Assembly: GCA_004802705.1 (NCBI GenBank)
Contig: SGPL01000831.1
Span: 1-10,820 of the forward strand
Reading direction: 5' to 3'
DNA length: 10,820 nt
Origin: Bondarzewia mesenterica
Taxonomy: Eukaryota > Basidiomycota > Agaricomycetes > Russulales > Bondarzewiaceae
Part shown: piece by piece, positions 8,736 to 10,820 of the stretch
Numbering within the stretch: the first letter of the stretch is position 1
How the letters are laid out: every line of letters starts with the position of its first letter
Notes under the pieces: model-generated
The model's database searches: none
Told to the model about the DNA's origin: nothing
The model's input: the letters and a program-made list of their open reading frames with translations, nothing else
Translations under genes and position numbers: made by a program

Positions 8736-10560
8736 TTAATGAGAAACTGGTGATGGATTGACACTGAGCATGGAGTGAAGTAAAACATATGCCAGTCATG
8801 CAAGTGCCTTCATAAAGATGTTGGTTAAATTTTGAGACATGTGGATGTATTAGAATTGTAGACAACTGAGTTTCACATAGTCATGAATGAAATGATATTG
8901 TATATTTATGTGTTTGGAGTGTTGGTAAAAAGCCTGATCACGTGTAAAGTGGATAGAGAATTAGTTATCACAATGAATAATAGATGGATGAGGTATATCA
9001 AATTCTAGGAGCTTGAGAATATTTTATAGCCATAGAGCTTCCTTAGCAACATGTGCAGAGGTGACATATTCTGCAGCAGAGGTAGATGTAGCAGTAGTGT
9101 CTTGTCACTTGGAGCTCCAAGATATGAGACCACATTGATAACTAAATGAAAATCTGAAACCAGATACAGATCAGTGGGTGCCAGAAGCTATGAATCATAG
9201 TGGGAGTTGTGCCATTGAGTGTGAGTTTAAAATTGTGGGTGCCTTTAAGATACTGAACAATATGCTTAGTGGTAGTCCAGTGGTGGAGGCTTAGATTAGC
9301 ATTAAATTAGTTGAGATGACTGACTACAAAGGCAATGTCAGGGTGAGAATCAAGTACAAGGTACATGAGGAATTCAATAAGTTGACAGTATGGAATGGTT
9401 GCCATAGCAGAACATTCAGATTTAGTCTGTGGATAGTCATCATGAGAGAGGCAGACATTGTGATCAAGAGGGATAGAGATATGGTGTGCATCAGTAAGAC
9501 TAAACTAGAAGATAATGCTATCAATGAGTGTAGTCTGAGACATACCCACGGTGCATGTAGCACAGTCACATCAAATAGAAAGACTAATGAGCCATTGAAT
9601 AGGGCCAAGTTCAATGATGTCGAACTCAGTGCACAATTCCTGTTTGATGTGAGCAATCTCAGCAGGGTTGCTGGTAGTGACATTTATGTCATCGATATGC
9701 ATGACAATGATGCTGTGACTGGATGGGCAGTTTTTATAATATATGCTCCATTCAGCCAATAATTGGGTAAAATCAAAGTGAATTATGGTCACATGAATTT
9801 ACAATTGTAAATGCGGTCAGCTTATTTGAGGCCATATAGGCCTTTCTTGAGGAACTATACCCAGTCCTCCTGGCCTGGTGCTGCAAAGCTGGTAGGTTGT
9901 TCCATCCATATGTCTTCCTCAAGTTTCCCATAGAGAAAGGCAGTTTTGATGTCCAGCTATTCCATGTCCCAGTCGAGAGAGGCTACAATAGTGTGATGCA
10001 TGTGATGCATTGTGACTTGAGATGAGTGATAGGAGAGTACATTTTATTAAAATCTAGTCCCTGAACCTGTGTGAATCCTTTAGCAATAAGATGAACTTTG
10101 AATCAAATGAAATGGCCATCGGAGTTACATTTGATAGTAAAGACAAAATGGCATCAGATGATTTTGCAGTCCTTAGAGATAGAATATCGAGGAATAAGTT
10201 TATAAATGCCATGGTGATGAATGGATTCAAGTTCTTTGAGGTAGCCTTTACACCATTCGGCAGCATGAGGGGAAGCTTGAGCTTCAGCCCATGTTTAAAG
10301 CTCATCACAGATTTCTTTGACCACAGTCAACATCATAGGAACATCAAGGTCATTCAGATTAGAGGGCAGAGGAGGGGCATCAATTTCAGAGGAAGAGAGG
10401 TTAGATAGTTGATGATTAAGTGTGTAGACACAATCGCATGTGAGACAAAAGTCAGTAATAGCCTAATTATGCATTGAGTGAGAGGAGGATCTTTATCAGC
10501 TGGCTCGGGAATGACGGGGGCTGGTTCGACAACATCCTCGACGACGGTCACACGCATTGA
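8736..10560 (-). pseudogene. Ty1/copia pol remnant: linker, reverse transcriptase, RNase H
   Basis: Decayed 3' half of a copia polyprotein. From the N-terminal side (high coordinates): a Pro-rich linker with VEDVVEPAPVIPEP near 10490-10550; the RT entry region WAEAQASPHAAEW (about 10300 downwards) and VAKGF-type LIAKGFTQVQGLDFNK near 10060-10100; LDIKTAFLYGKLEEDIWMEQ near 9895-9955; the polymerase active site as HIDD (9688-9699) in IIVMHIDDINVTTS; FDIIELGPIQWLISLSI (about 9571-9630); LIDSII...FSLTDAHHISIPLD further down; PDIAFVVSHLN near 9310-9345; VQYLKGTHNFKLTLNG near 9220; RNase H motif SAAEYVTSAHVAKEALWL near 9030-9080; HCDN, SKHINIQYHF near 8890, MKALA near 8807, ending at TAA (8736). 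Stops and at least one frame change (near 9185) kill it. Gag, protease and integrase are absent from the window. Open + strand frames over 9316-9762 and 10091-10408 are antisense to this gene. Confidence 0.95.
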
Positions 10561-10664
10561 AGGTCGACCTCTTGCTGTTGTGCCTGGGCGAGCCTATTCA
10601 GTCCCTTAATATAGTCTAAGACGGACTAGCCGAACGTGCATTCTCATCGACTGAGACTGACCAG
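10561..10664. other. CpG-retaining stretch at the upstream edge of the copia remnant
   Basis: No gene is recognised. The minus strand may still be part of the copia integrase-RT linker (GRPSMRV is open across 10540-10566), but I cannot extend the homology beyond about 10570. With the adjoining bases it stands out by having many CpG sites (GTCGAC, GGGCGAG, GACGGA, CCGAACGTG, ATCGAC), unlike nearly all the rest of the window. Confidence 0.5.
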
Positions 10665-10820
10665 TGGAGCCTAGGCCCAACCAGTATCTCACGAGGTTTT
10701 ACACGATTAGGCCCAATATTTTAATGAGTTGGTTTGAGACTGTTGGGCCCAGCAAGGTGAAGAATAGCATAGGGGGTCCTCAGTGACCATCTGAGATGGG
10801 TGGGCCCAGCAGAATACAAA
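10665..10820 (-). repeat. Inverted copies of the central array motifs
   Basis: On the minus strand, from the window end, the sequence reads TGCTGGGCCCACCCATCTCA, then GATGGTCACTGAGGACC, then after a spacer CTTGCTGGGCCCAACAGTCTC, then TTGGGCCTAAT and TTGGGCCTAGG. These are the GGGCCC, ATCTCAGAT and CACTGAGGACC blocks of the 5510-6490 array in opposite orientation. GGGCCC-type blocks begin at 10673, 10709, 10745 and 10802, giving spacings of 36, 36 and 57; the last is close to the array's basic unit. These copies keep CpG and GC better than the central array. The repeat continues past the window. Confidence 0.85.

Noticed and set aside
9316..9762. 148-codon + strand open frame, the longest in the window
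   Set aside because: It is antisense to the copia reverse transcriptase core, including the HIDD site at 9688-9699; the minus strand carries the real homology.
10091..10408. 105-codon + strand open frame
   Set aside because: It is antisense to the N-terminal part of the copia reverse transcriptase, which is recognisable on the minus strand.

Overview
This window looks like transposon-packed, repeat-rich DNA from a filamentous fungus, most likely a mushroom-type basidiomycete. The evidence is two decayed transposases of the KDZ (Kyakuja-Dileera-Zisupton) type, a Ty1/copia retrotransposon fragment of a type common in such fungi, short introns of about 55 bases, and an AT-rich composition in which CpG is scarce. 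I see no intact gene. Nearly every line of coding homology is broken by stops and frame changes. The organism call is an inference from element types and intron size.

Layout, left to right. Positions 74-3730 (+) hold a near full-length but dead KDZ transposase (copy 1), from a Cys-rich N-terminal region through the DDE-type core to the C-terminal tail, with one recognisable intron. Positions about 3731-5450 hold degraded DNA that still reads like former coding sequence on the + strand; I could not assign it to a family. Positions about 5510-6490 are a tandem array with a 55-56 base unit and shorter 46-47 and 32 base variants, locally organised as a 143-base higher-order repeat. Positions about 6587-8262 (+) hold a second KDZ transposase (copy 2), which lacks its N-terminal third and is cut off at its C-terminal end. 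The cut is made by a copia element on the minus strand. Its 3' LTR is 8268-8594, next to a polypurine tract, and its RNase H and reverse transcriptase region runs from 8736 to about 10560. The last 150 bases (about 10665-10820) carry the same repeat motifs as the central array, in inverted orientation.

Order of events, inferred: KDZ copies and the array were laid down first, and copia later inserted into copy 2. All were then eroded by C-to-T change, mainly at CpG. The right-hand 300 bases are an exception, keeping many CpG sites. The most interesting possibility is that the array left of KDZ copy 2 and its inverted counterpart at the right edge are the palindrome-rich subterminal repeats of a single KDZ element into which copia jumped.
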